Source: Annona cherimola
Lineage: Eukaryota; Streptophyta; Magnoliopsida; Magnoliales; Annonaceae
NCBI GenBank assembly: GCA_030490835.1
Contig: CM059973.1
Coordinates: 57,788,008-57,852,007 of the forward strand
Length of the DNA stretch: 64,000 nt
Direction: 5' to 3'
The stretch's first letter is position 1; each line of letters starts with the position of its first letter. Both the position numbers and the translations under genes were made by a program. Below are positions 1 to 10,423 of this stretch, one piece after another. The notes below the pieces were generated by a model. It made no database searches and was not told the DNA's origin. It was given only the letters and a program-made list of their open reading frames with translations.

Positions 1-1036
1 AAATATCTTATTTCTCCTCTGACCCAGCACTGACCCAACTGCGAAGTCGCTCACATCACATATTAATTCAAAAGGAAGGTTCCACTCAGGAGAAATGATA
101 ATTGGCATTGATACCAATTTCTTTTTCAATTCTTGGAACGACTACACACATTCCTTATTAAAATCGAATATTTCATCCTTTTCTAATAGGGAAAATAGAG
201 GCTTAGAAATTTTTGAGAAGTCTTTGATGAATCTTCTATAAAGTCCTGCATGTCCCAAAAAATTACGAATGCCCTTTGCTGATGTGGGAGGAGGAAAATT
301 TTCAATTGTCTCGATTTTCGCCTTGTCGACTTCAATTCCCTATTTAGAAACCCGGTACCCAAGTACTATACCCTATTGCACCATGAAATGACATTTCTCC
401 CAGTTAAGAACTAGGTTTGTTCTTCACATCGCTGCAGCATTTTGTAAAGATTGACAAGACATTTGTCATATGAATTCTTAAATGTCGAGAAGTCATCCAT
501 AAATGCTTCCAGAAAATCTTCGACCATATCAGTAAATATAGCCATCATACAATGCTAGAATGTAGCTGGTGCGTTGCATAGGCCAAAGGGCATTCGCCTG
601 AATGCGAATGTTCCATATGGACATGTGAAAGTGATCTTTTCTTGGTCCTCAGGTGCTATCATGATTTGGTGGTAGCCTGAATAACCATCCAGAAAATAAT
701 AGAATTCCCAAATAGTTAACCTGTCTAGCATCTGGTCGATGAACGGGAGAGGAAAGTGATCGTTTCTAGGGGCTTTGTTCAGCTTCCGATAGTCCATACA
801 TACTCTCCAACCCGTGAATATTTGTGTTGGAATCAATTTGTTATTCTCTTTTTGGATACTACCGTCATTCCACCCTTCTTTGGAACACATTGCACTGGGC
901 TAACCCAAGAACTGTCGGAGATGGGATATATAACACTTGCGTTAAGCCATTTGATAATCTCCTTTTTAACCACTTCCTTCATAATAGGATTTAATCTTCT
1001 CTGAGCTTCAATGGACAACCTTGAATTCTCCTCTAA
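1..1036 (-). pseudogene. Ath-1 reverse transcriptase fragment (broken)
   Basis: This is the Ty3/gypsy reverse transcriptase of Ath-1, which copies element RNA into DNA in the particle. Visible motifs are RRLNPIMKEVVKKEI, SSWVSPVQ, VCMDYRKLN, HFPLPFIDQMLDRL, YPYGTF-like CPYGTFAFRRMPFGL and CNAPATF. The catalytic box follows near 490-510 as a MDDF version of the usual xxDD. The reading frame changes around 833-890, and several stops follow toward position 1, so no working enzyme is encoded. The last 250 bases hold the RT-RNaseH connector (FLGHAGLYRRF-like). Open pieces are 833-1018 and 555-890. Confidence 0.85.
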
Positions 1037-1870
1037 TTAAATTTTGTGCATACAAAAATAAGGGATAATTCCTCTGATGTCCGCAATGGTCCAACCTATG
1101 ACCCTCTTATGGTCCCTGAGCACTCTAAGCAATTTTTCTTCTTGTAAGGGATCCAATGCTGAAGAAATGATAATTGGGAGAGAGGATTCAGCTCCCAAAT
1201 ACACATTTCTTAAATGGGTAGGCAGACATTTTAGCTCCAAAATGGGCAGCTCTTCAATTGATGACTTTAAATGTTTAAATGACTCCGGATTGAGCTCCAG
1301 CGACTCAAGTTTCTGTGGATAGCGTGTAAAGGTCGGAGATTGCTTCAAATATTATATTATCTCAGTCGATTCTTCATCAGCTTAATTTACTTCTCCCACT
1401 AACGATGCTTCCAAAATATCCTTGTGAGAGGTAACCTGGAACTCGGCTTGGATCGCTAAGTCTACTATATTGAACATAAAACATTCCTCTGGATCACTGA
1501 ACACGCTAAATGTAACTTTATCATTCTACACAGGCATGGTCAGCTCCCCAGCTTGTACATCAATTATTGTCTTGCCAGTTGCGAGGAATGGTCGGCCTAG
1601 AATAATTGGCACGTCTCGGTTCGCTTCATAATCCAGAATGACAAATTCAGCTCGAAATATAAACTTGTCCGCCTTGATAAGCACATCCTTAATAATTCCT
1701 TCTGGATATGTCATGGAGTGATCCGCCAATTGCAACATCACCGTTGTAGGTCATGCTTCCCCGATGCCAAGTTTCCTGAATATAGATTTTGGTATTAAAT
1801 TGACTCTGGCTCCCAAATCATAGAGAGTTCTTCCAAAATAATCATTTCCAATTGTACATGGAATGGTAAA
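1037..1870 (-). pseudogene. Ath-1 protease and protease-RT linker (broken)
   Basis: This segment holds the aspartic protease, which would cut the Gag-Pol polyprotein, and its linker to RT. At about 1780-1830 the minus strand gives YDLGARVNLIPKS, the Athila form of the active-site region. The open piece 1526-1741 carries YPEGIIKDVLIK and the conserved PIILGRPFLATG flap/core motif. The piece 1037-1348 carries LRNVYLGAE and IGWTIADIRGI, typical of the Athila linker. A stop between the active site and 1741 and others near 1350-1520 break it. The reading resumes at 12933 on the far side of Tek-1. Confidence 0.85.
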
Positions 1871-3694
1871 TGTGGCGCCCCAAACCGAGGTGCCTAGAAG
1901 CCTTACTCCGGGATCGTTTTGATTGGTAAACGTGACTCAGGATTGTTGCCCTGATCACATGGCAGGATTTTTTTTATATCATCAATACATAGAAAATTTT
2001 CATCATTCATCCAATCTGAAATATATTTCACATATCACAGTTATAACCCAAAATTGTTCCACAAACAAAAATATTCATTTCCATCACAAAATTATCATCA
2101 TTGTATTTACATAAAATTTACATATACAACATTTCATCAAAACTACATGTCATTTTACATGCTGCCTTCATCATCTTTTCCTGTCTGTTGTCGAAAAAGC
2201 ATGGGTGAGTAATAATACTCAGTAAGCAAGTCATACGTAATTTTTCAATCATTTTCATGTATTTCATAAAATGCAAATGCAATGTATACATAGCATTCAT
2301 GACATTCCTTTGGATGCGACGCTAGCTAGGCGCCCATCCCATACATGCTTCCATCTCAGGGAGGTTGCCGCCGGCCTGGGCCTATTAAGCGACTTGGCAA
2401 TAGCGAGGGGGACATCCGGTCCGCTTACTACCTCGACTAAGGCCTATTCCTCGTTCACATGCTCATTTACATACACATGCCGGCATGATATTTGCAAATC
2501 ATAAACACTTTCATAAAAAGCATTTAATAAACAATTTAACAAACACATTTCAGTTCATATAAAGCAGTTATAGGTATGGCTAACCTTAAATAAATTTCAT
2601 AAAGCAATTCACAAACAATTTCAAGCATTTTGGAAATAATTTGTAAAACATATAACTTGCTTACCTTTTCAGTGGGTGCCTTCGACCTTCTCTTTTCCTT
2701 TTCCTATTCAAGGAAAAAGGATAATTTTATTTCTTCTATTCAAGCTGCTTCCCATGCATGCTTTATAATATTTGGGCATTATTTCTTTATAGGGATATTT
2801 TTATCCATAGGTTCCTCAAAATTTCCATCCTTATATTTAAATATTAATCTCAAATTTTCTCCAAAATCACGCTGTTTACTGTACTAGTTACTGTTCATTC
2901 GAGATTACTGTTTACTGTACTAGTTACTGTTTACTGTACTAGTTACTGCCCACCCTATGCCTTCTCCAGCCACTCTATTCAGCCTTATTTATTTATTTAT
3001 TTATTAATTTTTAAAATTATTTAATTAGGCTAAATCAATCCTAACCATTGGTTTATGATTATGATGATTTTGAGCCATGAATTTTGGTCAAGCTTACCCA
3101 CTCCTAGCCTGCACGTCCCTGCCATTGCAGCAGCCATTTATTTAATTATTTTTATTTTAATTATTATTTTAAATAAAAGTCAAATGCATAATTAATGAAA
3201 AGTTAGATTACTTTTTTGATCTCCATTTGACGCTCCATCTTGACCTTTAATTTGTGATTTTCATCACATCTTAAACCATCCATCATGTTCATCATGAATT
3301 TTTAACCATCCATAAAAAATTTCATCGAATTCCGACGCTCGGATTGCAACTTATGAATTTTTCTTTATTTTTCCACAAAAATTCAAATTTTGATTAAAAT
3401 ATAAAAAAGAATTGCTATTTCGTCTTGTAGTGATTAAATCTCTATTTTGTCCTTTTGTGATCAAATTAATCCAAGTGATTAACTCTTAATCACGTGTCTT
3501 AATCCCCGATTACTATTCACGTTTACTATTCATGGGCACTATTCATGGGGTTAAATTCCTAATTGCATTATTTCAATCTCCAATACACATATCCATCAAT
3601 ATAATTCATGAATTTTCATTTATCATAAAAATAATTACAAAAGAATCTAGAGTTACAATTGTCGAAATGACGCGTATATTTTCGGGGTTTCACA
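1871..3694 (-). repeat. Tek-1 3' LTR (1824 bp, internally deleted)
   Basis: It aligns end to end with the right LTR (10424-12932). About 685 bp are missing around 2945, where the copy jumps from a TTACTG-rich stretch directly into CCCACCCTATGCC. The right LTR keeps the material between (about 11460-12190), including the TATA box. At 2877-2950 a 19-bp unit reading like GTTTACTGTACTAGTTACT is repeated about three times. A GC-rich core lies at 2312-2447. No gene is present. Confidence 0.9.
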
Positions 3695-3709
3695 ATCCTT
3701 CCCTCCTTA
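3695..3709 (-). promoter_or_regulatory. Tek-1 polypurine tract
   Basis: On the minus strand a purine run reading TAAGGAGGGAAGGAT abuts the LTR start TGTGAAACC. This is the position of the plus-strand DNA primer in LTR retrotransposons. The same location in Tek-2 (29445) and Tek-3 (26172) is also purine-rich on this strand. Confidence 0.8.
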
Positions 3710-3730
3710 CAATAGGTTTCGTCTCAAAAC

Positions 3731-3999
3731 CTATCTTTCTTTGAACAATTGAGGATATTTTCTTTCGACCTCTTCTCGTAGATCCCAAGTGGCTTTGGAC
3801 TCCGAATATCGATTCCATTGTACCTTTACAGATTTGATCTTTCTGTTTCGAAGCTTCTTGATCTTGAAATCCAATATTTTGATTGGCCTTTCCGCATAGT
3901 CCAAATGTTCTTGAATCGGCAAATTCTCCGCTATCAATATATGGGTAGGATCGGAAACATATTTCCTTAGCATGGAGATGTGAAACACATTGTGGATGG
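3731..3999 (-). pseudogene. Tek-1 integrase tail with chromodomain
   Basis: This is the C-terminal end of the chromovirus polyprotein, cut from the rest by Cop-1. Visible segments are FHISMLRKYVSDPTHIL, then a chromodomain-like fold ERPIKILDFKIKKLRNRKI, followed by VQWNRYSESKATWDLREEVE and a natural-looking end at YPQLFKER with a TAG stop. Chromodomains of chromoviruses bind modified histones and steer integration. The domain itself is open and intact-looking, but it is detached from the upstream integrase by the 1.7-kb insertion. Confidence 0.85.
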
Positions 4000-5732
4000 T
4001 GTTGGTCCCGAGTTAATGGCAATTACCCAAGAGGGGAGGGGTGAATTGGGTATTTAAAAATTTACAACTTAAACAAAAACTTTACCCCGGATTAATCTAG
4101 TCTCCTTTATGAAGAAACAGTATGGAAAGCAATATAATGTAGAGAGCAGAAATAAACATCAACACACAGGATTTTATAATGGTTCGGGCAACCTCCCTAC
4201 TCCACTCTTCCAAGCTCACACCTCTTGTGACTTGGGTTCCATTATGTATTCCGCGAATACAACTAGAGTCTCCACTCTCTTCTAGATTCTAGCTCTAGGG
4301 GGCATATACAACCATAGCCTGTGCTCTCTTCTAGATTCTAGCTCTAGGGGGCATCGGCAATACATAGCACAAGTAGGTGACGAGTTCCACTCCAATCACA
4401 CACTACTTTGCTTACACTTGTTCTTAGCTACCCAAGCTAAAACAAGTTCAATACAACAATAAGAATAAAAGAAAGTTTCTACACGTTACTGTTGTATAGA
4501 GGCAGATTTGGCGCAAAGAAGAACTTATACAGCAGTGTTGATGAATCAATAGGAAGCTCTTGCCAGTTTGAACTCGGAGTTCTTCTTCTTTTTGATGGCT
4601 TGATCACTTAATGCTCTTGAAGATAGGATTTATGCACATTCAATGATTCTCAGCTACCCTCCTCGTTCATATTGAATGCCTTTTATAATTGTGGAGGGAA
4701 TCCAAACATTTGGAGGTAGGTGGCGCGCATTTAATGCGCCAACGTTCAAAAATTTTCCGACTGTTGCGACCCAAGTCGCAGGTGGAGTCGACTTCGGGTG
4801 CGACTTCGCCCAAGTCGCAGATGGAGTCGACTTCACCTCGGCAGCTTGCTTGACGAACTTGAAATCTTCAGAGATGACTTTGATCATTAGATTTTCTTCA
4901 TATTGAAAGTTCTCCCTTATATCTCTTTACATAAAATACCTTGGATTCCTTTTCTTGAGTTCTTGAGTACTTGAATCTTAGAATGCATTGCTTGCTTGAA
5001 TTTCTTTATTGTTTGGTTGTTCTTCCTTTGAGACTCTTTATAATTCTCACGTTTGACTTCATGCCTCGAGTCTTGAGTCTTTGAGTTGTCTTCTACCTTC
5101 ATCTTCTTTTGAAACTCTTGAATCTACCATTTATCTTGATCTGCACGTTTCCGTATTGAAGTCGAAGTCGGAGTCGACTTGATCTGCGACTTCACCCAAG
5201 TCGCATGCGGAGTCGACTTGGGATGCGACTTCGGCAGCCCTTGTTCTCGGTTTCAACTCTGGATAGAAATGATGCCTCCAAGTCGCGACTGAAGTCGACT
5301 TAGTCTGCGACTTCACCTCAAGTCGCAAGCGGAGTCGACTTGGGATGTGACTTCGGCAGTTCTCGTTCTCGATTTCAACTCTGGAAGGAAATGACGTTTC
5401 GAAGTCGATGCTGGAGTCGACTTGGTCTGCGACTTCACCCAAGCCGCAAGCGGAGTCGACTTGGGATGCGACTTCGACACCTCTCATTCTCGATTTCAAC
5501 TCTGAAAGGGAATGACATCTTGAAATCGCTTCTTGAGTCGACTTGGGGATCGACTTGGCCTAAGTCGAAGTCTGAGTCGACTTGGAAATCGACTTGACTT
5601 GCCATGCTTTATAATCTTCAAATTTATAACCTTAAGTCATTTCCACAAACATGTTAGTAACCAAAACTTACTCAAATTGATTTGTTAATCATCAAAACAT
5701 AGACTTGGCTTATTTTCCACATATTTCCAACA
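4000..5732 (-). mobile_element. Cop-1: solo LTR of a Ty1/copia element in Tek-1
   Basis: A 1733-bp sequence starts TGTTGGTCCCGAG and ends TTTCCAACA, and matches the LTR of Cop-2 (17584-22449, less its insertion). It sits between two halves of Tek-1 pol that join collinearly when compared with 29740-29760 of Tek-2. The flanks GATGG (3995-3999) and TATGG (5733-5737) look like a 5-bp duplication with one change. No internal region is present, so it is a solo LTR. A TATA-like TTATAAAAGG occurs on the minus strand at 4679-4688. It carries no gene. Confidence 0.88.
5158..5600. repeat. 121-bp minisatellite in copia LTR
   Basis: Units start near 5158, 5279, 5400 and 5521, a period of 121 bp. There are three full units and one partial divergent one. 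Each unit contains AGTCGACTT, the complementary theme AAGTCGCA and a shared tail GATTTCAACTCTGGA. The same array occurs in Cop-2 at 21870-22310 and a shorter variant in Cop-3. Confidence 0.9.
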
Positions 5733-6268
5733 TATGGCACTTAGGGCTGGTGGCAGGGCTATTCTGTAGGCTGGATTGCCTATCTTTTCCAAAACTTCAA
5801 AGGGCCTAACATATCTTGGGTTTAGTTTTCCCATCTTTCTAAACCAGGTGACTCCTTTGAATGGCGTTACTTTGACAAATACGTGATCCCCAACTTGCAT
5901 ATTCAAATCCCTTCTTTTGCAATCGGTGTAACTCTTTTGCCTGCTTTGGGCTGTGAGTATACATTGGCGAATCACTTGGACCTTTTTCGTCATTCTCTTT
6001 GGGAGGTCTGGAGCCAACTTCCTTTCTCCCACTTCATTCCAGTTTAGAGGAGTTCTGCATTTCCGTCCATATAAAGCTTCAAATGGGGCCATTTCATCCC
6101 AGTTTAGAGGAGTTCTGCATTTTCGTCCATATAAAGCTTCAAATGGGACCATTTGAATAGTTGCTTGATAACTGTTATTATAAGCAAATTCTGCCATAGC
6201 CAAATATTTATCCCATGGTCCTCCAAATTCTACTGTGCACATTCTCAGCATATCCTCTACTATTTGAT
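5733..6268 (-). pseudogene. Tek-1 integrase C-terminal part with in-frame duplication
   Basis: This continues integrase after the catalytic core. Motifs are FAYNNSYQATIQM, FEALYGRKCRTPLNW, VGDHVFVKVTPFKG and YVRPFEVLEKIGNPAYRI (the GPF/Y-like module, here RPF). The block around FEALYGRKCRTPLNW occurs twice in a row because a 60-bp unit is duplicated (near 6041 and 6101). It is out of frame with the upstream pol, because a one-base loss just past the catalytic glutamate (about 6273) makes a stop at 6269. Copia LTR Cop-1 truncates it at 5732. Confidence 0.85.
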
Positions 6269-8524
6269 TTACCCTTCTGTTTGCCCATCAGTTTGAGGAT
6301 GAAATGTTGTGCTGAATTTTAGTTGTGTACCTAAAGTTTGATGTAAACTTTTCCAAAATCGAGACGTAAAACTGAAATCTCGATCGAAAACTATTGACTT
6401 AGGTACTCTATGCAGTCTCACTATCTCCTTATAATAAATCTTAGTCAGTCGCTCAGCAGTAAAAATTTTCTTGATGGCTAGGAAGTGAGCTACCTTTGAT
6501 AATTTATCTACTATGACCCATATAGCATCATTTCCATTCTGGGTTCTTGGCAACCCTTCAATAAAATCCATAGTAATGTCATCCCATTTCCATTCTGGGA
6601 CTTCTAGCGACTGTAATTTTCCAGGGGTCCTTTGGTGATCGGCCTTAATCCTTTGACATGTTAGGCACTTAGCCACGTATTCAGCAATTTCTCTCTTTAT
6701 ATTATTCCACCAATATATCTTTTTGATGTCTTGATACATCTTGGTGTTACCTGGATGCATCGAAAATGGAGAGAAATGTGCTTCTTTTAATATCTGTTCC
6801 TTTATTTCCTCTTGATTAGGTATACACAGGCGATCTCTATATCTGTACATCCTTTGTTCATCTTGAATATATTCTCTGAGATTTTTCTTGATCATTTTCT
6901 CCATATAACTTTTTAATTCCCCATTTTCTTGTTGAGCCTTTTTAATTTGCTCAAATAAATTCGACTGGATTTGTAATTGAGACAATCTAACTTGTACCCC
7001 AGGTGGGCCTACAATTAATTTTAATTGTCTCAATTCTTGCAGTAGTTTTTCTTCCATTGTGATAAGATGTGCTAAGCTAATATTTCTACTTAGCGCATCA
7101 GTTACTACATTAGCTTTGCCTGGATGATATAAAATGTCGAGGTCATAATCCTTGAGTAATTCGAGCCATCTTCTCTGCCTTATATTTAACTCCTTTTGAG
7201 TAAAAATGTACTTGAGGCTCTTGTGATCAGTATAGACCTCACATTTAACTCCATATAAATAATGTCTCCAAATTTTCAAGGCAAAAACTACTGCTGCCAA
7301 CTCTAAGTCATGAGTTGGATAGTTTACCTCATTTGTCTTGAGTTGCCTGGATGCGTATGATATAACTTTCCCATTTTGCATCAGTACACATCCTAGTCCT
7401 TTCTTTGAGGCATCACTATAGATCACAAATCCTTCCTTCTTCGTAGGTAGTGTTAGAATTGGAGCTTTTACCAGTCTTTTCTTTAACTCTTGGAATCTTT
7501 TCTCACATTCCTGTGTCCATTCATACCTAACTCCTTTCCTTGTCAGCTTTGTGAGTGGAGCTGACAATTGTGAGAATCCTTCCCCAAACCTTCTGTAGTA
7601 GCCAACTAGCCCTAGGAAACTTCTTATTTTCGTGATATTTGATCGTTGTGGGCACTTTGTTATTGCCTCAATATTTTGAGGATCTACCTGTACTCCGTTC
7701 TCGAATATAATGTGGCCGAGAAAGGCTACCTGTTTCAACCAAAACTCACATTTCTTGAATTTAGCATATAATTTCTCCCTTCGGAGAATTTCCAATACTG
7801 TCCTCAAATGTTTCTCATGCTCTTCTTCTGTCTTTAAATAAATCAATATATCATCAATGAATACCACCACAAATTGATCCAAAAATTCTCGAAAAATCCT
7901 GTTCATCATATCCATAAACACAGCTGGGGCATTCGTTAGTCCAAATGGCATGACTAAGAATTCATAATGCCCATATCTTGTTCTGAATACTGTTTTATGG
8001 ATGTCCTTTGGATATATCCTCAACTGGTGGTAACCTGCCTGTAAATCAAATTTCGAAAATGTCGAAGCTCCTTTCAACTGATAAAAAAGATCATCTATTC
8101 TTGGGAGTGGGTACTTATTTTTTACTATTACCTTATTCAATTCTCTGTAATCAATACAGAGTCTTAAACTCCCATCCTTTTTCCTTACAAATAGTACTGG
8201 AGCTCCCCAAGGTGATGCACTGGGTCTAATAAACCCCTTATCCAATAAATCTTGGATTTGTACTTTTAACTTAGCCAATTCGGCTGGAGCCATCCTATAT
8301 GGAGCTTTAGATATTGGGGTTGTTCCTAGAATAATTTCTATCTCCATATCCATCTCCTTTTCCGGTGGTAAACTACATAGCTCCTTTCGAAAAATATCTA
8401 AAAATTCTTTTACTACTGGAATTTGATCCATAGGTACCCCATCTCTTTTTATTGTGTTTATAGAGACCAGATAAGTTGTACATTGTTGGCGTATCAGCTT
8501 AGCTGCTTTCATAGCTAATACCAT
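6269..8524 (-). CDS. Tek-1 pol: RT, RNase H, integrase core
   Basis: A 751-codon open stretch encodes the replication enzymes. RT spans roughly residues 50-260: [54 protein letters not shown] and the catalytic FIDDILIY. RNase H follows at about 365-480: [11 protein letters not shown], the [18 protein letters not shown] region, [12 protein letters not shown] and VVTDALSR. Integrase begins near 590 with an HHCC finger (CLTCQRI), then [18 protein letters not shown] in place of the usual SDRDSRF, and GQTE with the third catalytic residue. The frame then fails by a one-base loss. The first Met is internal, because upstream sequence is in frame behind a TGA that replaces a conserved Trp codon near 8634. 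Not expected to be functional as it stands. Confidence 0.9.
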   Translation of the reverse strand: MVLAMKAAKLIRQQCTTYLVSINTIKRDGVPMDQIPVVKEFLDIFRKELCSLPPEKEMDMEIEIILGTTPISKAPYRMAPAELAKLKVQIQDLLDKGFIRPSASPWGAPVLFVRKKDGSLRLCIDYRELNKVIVKNKYPLPRIDDLFYQLKGASTFSKFDLQAGYHQLRIYPKDIHKTVFRTRYGHYEFLVMPFGLTNAPAVFMDMMNRIFREFLDQFVVVFIDDILIYLKTEEEHEKHLRTVLEILRREKLYAKFKKCEFWLKQVAFLGHIIFENGVQVDPQNIEAITKCPQRSNITKIRSFLGLVGYYRRFGEGFSQLSAPLTKLTRKGVRYEWTQECEKRFQELKKRLVKAPILTLPTKKEGFVIYSDASKKGLGCVLMQNGKVISYASRQLKTNEVNYPTHDLELAAVVFALKIWRHYLYGVKCEVYTDHKSLKYIFTQKELNIRQRRWLELLKDYDLDILYHPGKANVVTDALSRNISLAHLITMEEKLLQELRQLKLIVGPPGVQVRLSQLQIQSNLFEQIKKAQQENGELKSYMEKMIKKNLREYIQDEQRMYRYRDRLCIPNQEEIKEQILKEAHFSPFSMHPGNTKMYQDIKKIYWWNNIKREIAEYVAKCLTCQRIKADHQRTPGKLQSLEVPEWKWDDITMDFIEGLPRTQNGNDAIWVIVDKLSKVAHFLAIKKIFTAERLTKIYYKEIVRLHRVPKSIVFDRDFSFTSRFWKSLHQTLGTQLKFSTTFHPQTDGQTEG

Positions 8525-8930
8525 CCTTATTGTGTTTTCTGGTTGTCTTATTTTATTGATCTCTATTTCATCCTTTGGTGTTTCAAATTGTACCTTTTTA
8601 TTTCTACAATCAATTGTCGCACCCCATTGACTTAGTCAATCCATCCCTAATATGACATCAAACTCTGTCATGGGTAATAGGATGAGATCAGCTTCCAATA
8701 TTTTTGTTCCTATCCTAATAGGACATGCTTTGCAGATTTGATTTATACTTGCCAACCTAGATACTGGGGATTCTACATGTATAGTACTACTGATTTTCTC
8801 TACCCGAAGTGCCTGTGTGATTACGAATTGTAAATGAATGCATAGCTCCATAATCAAATAAAGCTACTGCAGAATTTCCTAAAATGTAAATCATACTTGT
8901 AATCACTTTTTCCTCTATCTCTTGTGATTC
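8525..8930 (-). pseudogene. Tek-1 protease (broken)
   Basis: Retropepsin-type aspartic protease. The active-site strand reads ALFDYGAMHSF near 8850-8890; most relatives have D-[ST]-G, so the residue after Asp is Tyr here. Tek-2 also has DYGA. The open piece 8636-8857 carries IHVESPVSRLASINQ, CPIRIGTKILEADLILLPM and FDVILGMD, the C-terminal half of the domain. The frame changes between the active site and this piece. A TGA then replaces the Trp codon after ILGMD, where Tek-2 has a normal Trp. The damage is recent-looking point mutation. Confidence 0.85.
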
Positions 8931-9427
8931 CTTTCGGGTGAGGGCTTGGACACGCACTGGGTTGGTAGCAGTACCGGGTCGATTGGCGATGGCGGGGACT
9001 TTTTGCTGGGCCAGCCTCCCTCGAGCTGGTGCTTCTTGTGGCTTATTCGGACAATTGGGCGAAATATGTCCGACTTGACCACAGTTGAAGCACTTTATTA
9101 TCTTAGCTTCGTCGGTCCCGCAGTCCCGGGCCACATGACCCGCTTCACCACATTTGTAGCATTTCCCCGTTCCTTGTAAACATTTGCCTGAATGGCGTTT
9201 GTGGCAAGTTCTGCAAGTCGGGGTGCTCTGTGTCTTGTCCCAATCTTCTTTCTCTCAGCGATTCCCCTTTTTCCTTTATTAGCCTCACCTTCCTTGGAGG
9301 CTGAAAAGAATTATTTTTGAGCTTGCCTAAGCTCCTGAGTCCTCATTGACTCCATCTCCAATGCCCTAGCCCTCTCAATGCTAGAGGCATAGTCCTTTAT
9401 TAATAATGGGGCTAACCCCTCTCTTAG
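8931..9427 (-). pseudogene. Tek-1 gag C-terminus with three zinc knuckles (broken)
   Basis: This is the nucleocapsid part of gag, which binds element RNA. Three cysteine-rich knuckles follow each other on the minus strand between about 9220 and 9050: CRTCHKRHSGKC, CYKCGEAGHVARDC and CFNCGQVGHISPNC. It is cut off from the gag body by a TAG at 9425-9427. Tek-2 has CAG (Gln) there, so a C-to-T change is the simplest cause. A further stop and frame change lie around 9180-9310. Confidence 0.85.
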
Positions 9428-10237
9428 CTAGGGTCTTAATCCCCTTTGGAACCTTTGTGCCTTATTTTTCGGCACATTGGCAATCCATGGAACATATCTT
9501 ACCAAGACATTGAACTTTGTAACGTATTCTGTAACCGTCATCCTGCCTTGGTAGAGTTTTTCAAATTCTATCATCCTTTGGCTTTGTAGTCCTACAGGGA
9601 GATATTCTTTATTAAATTCCTCCAAAAATTCATGCCACGTAACTTGCTTCGGATGTGGCATAGTGACCATTAGCGTTTCCCACCATTCATAGGCGTCCTT
9701 TATCAGCAGGTGGGTAGCGTACAGCACTTTCAGCTGATCATTGCAGGGCGATATTCTGAATAATTTCTTAATTTTCGTGATCCACTGCTCTGCAATAAGG
9801 GGGTCTAGTTCTCCTGCAAACTTGGGCGGATGCTGGGCAAGAAAGGCATTGATAGCCTTTCTATCGGCCTCAAGGAGACTATCCTCTACTCCTCTTGATG
9901 TGCCGGGATTGGCCGAGGGCCTTGGTCTTTCCCCGTCTCCTCTTGATGGCAGGGCCTGCTGGTTCCTCATTTCTTGCAATAACCCAGCAGTCTGGGCTGT
10001 CCATTGCTGCATAGCTTTTTCGATGGCCGCAATAATTCTTTCTTTTATATTGACCTCTGCTTGAGGTCTAGGACTTTCCTCTCGCCGTGGGCGGGTCCTA
10101 GAGGATTGCTCCTCGGATTCAGCCCTATAAGTTCTTTTATTGGCTTCGCCCCTTATTTGATCAACCGATTCTTGTATTGGGGCCTTTCCCTTGTTGGCTC
10201 TTGCTTTAGCTCTGGTAAGCGGCATTTTCAACTTCAC
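9428..10237 (-). CDS. Tek-1 gag, N-terminal and central part
   Basis: A 269-codon open stretch begins MKLKMPLTRAKARANKG. The start sits about 190 bases inside the 5' LTR boundary, and an equivalent start occurs in Tek-2 (34195). A basic, Arg/Glu-rich N-terminus is followed by the Retrotrans_gag fold, roughly residues 135-260: FAGELDPLIAEQWI, YEWWETLMV, WHEFLEEFNKEYLP, FEKLYQGRMTVTEY and VRYVPWIANVP. Gag builds the virus-like particle. It ends early at GLRP because of the TAG described for the downstream fragment. Otherwise it looks well preserved. Confidence 0.9.
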   Translation of the reverse strand: MKLKMPLTRAKARANKGKAPIQESVDQIRGEANKRTYRAESEEQSSRTRPRREESPRPQAEVNIKERIIAAIEKAMQQWTAQTAGLLQEMRNQQALPSRGDGERPRPSANPGTSRGVEDSLLEADRKAINAFLAQHPPKFAGELDPLIAEQWITKIKKLFRISPCNDQLKVLYATHLLIKDAYEWWETLMVTMPHPKQVTWHEFLEEFNKEYLPVGLQSQRMIEFEKLYQGRMTVTEYVTKFNVLVRYVPWIANVPKNKAQRFQRGLRP

Positions 10238-10406
10238 AAAACATTCATTAGTATAACATCAATATTTATCATATCATAGTCACATGTTCATATAATTCAC
10301 ATATGTTATACATTGTCATCAATAATAAATCAATGGATCATAATCATAATTTCATGTATCCTAACTTGATCATTTCTTTCCTTTTTCTGCCTATTTACCA
10401 ATCCAT

Positions 10407-10418
10407 GCTCAGATACCA
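10407..10418 (-). promoter_or_regulatory. Tek-1 primer-binding site (initiator tRNA-Met type)
   Basis: The minus strand reads TGGTATCTGAGC, one base from the plant initiator tRNA-Met complement TGGTATCAGAGC. It lies five bases inside the 5' LTR edge at 10424, where minus-strand cDNA would be primed. Confidence 0.85.
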
Positions 10419-10423
10419 ACTTC

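Noticed and set aside
2271..2504. Plus-strand 64-77 codon frames across the GC-rich LTR core (2271, 10863, 27366)
   Set aside because: Antisense, lacking gene signals; the DNA block itself is conserved, so I report the block and not a protein.
3690..4022. 110-codon minus-strand frame overlapping the Tek-1 chromodomain
   Set aside because: A shadow in another frame; the chromodomain frame 3731-3999 carries the conserved motifs.
5340..5597. Open frames on both strands over the 121-bp minisatellite (5131-5597, 21783-22275)
   Set aside because: The period is 121 bp, not a multiple of three; frames stay open because the repeat lacks stops, with no family resemblance.
5158..5600. Possible CRISPR-like array
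   Set aside because: The units are contiguous 121-bp tandem copies in a plant LTR, with no unique spacers and no cas genes.
10407..10418. tRNA-like words at PBS sites as tRNA genes
   Set aside because: Only 12-18 bases complementary to tRNA 3' ends are present, with no cloverleaf.
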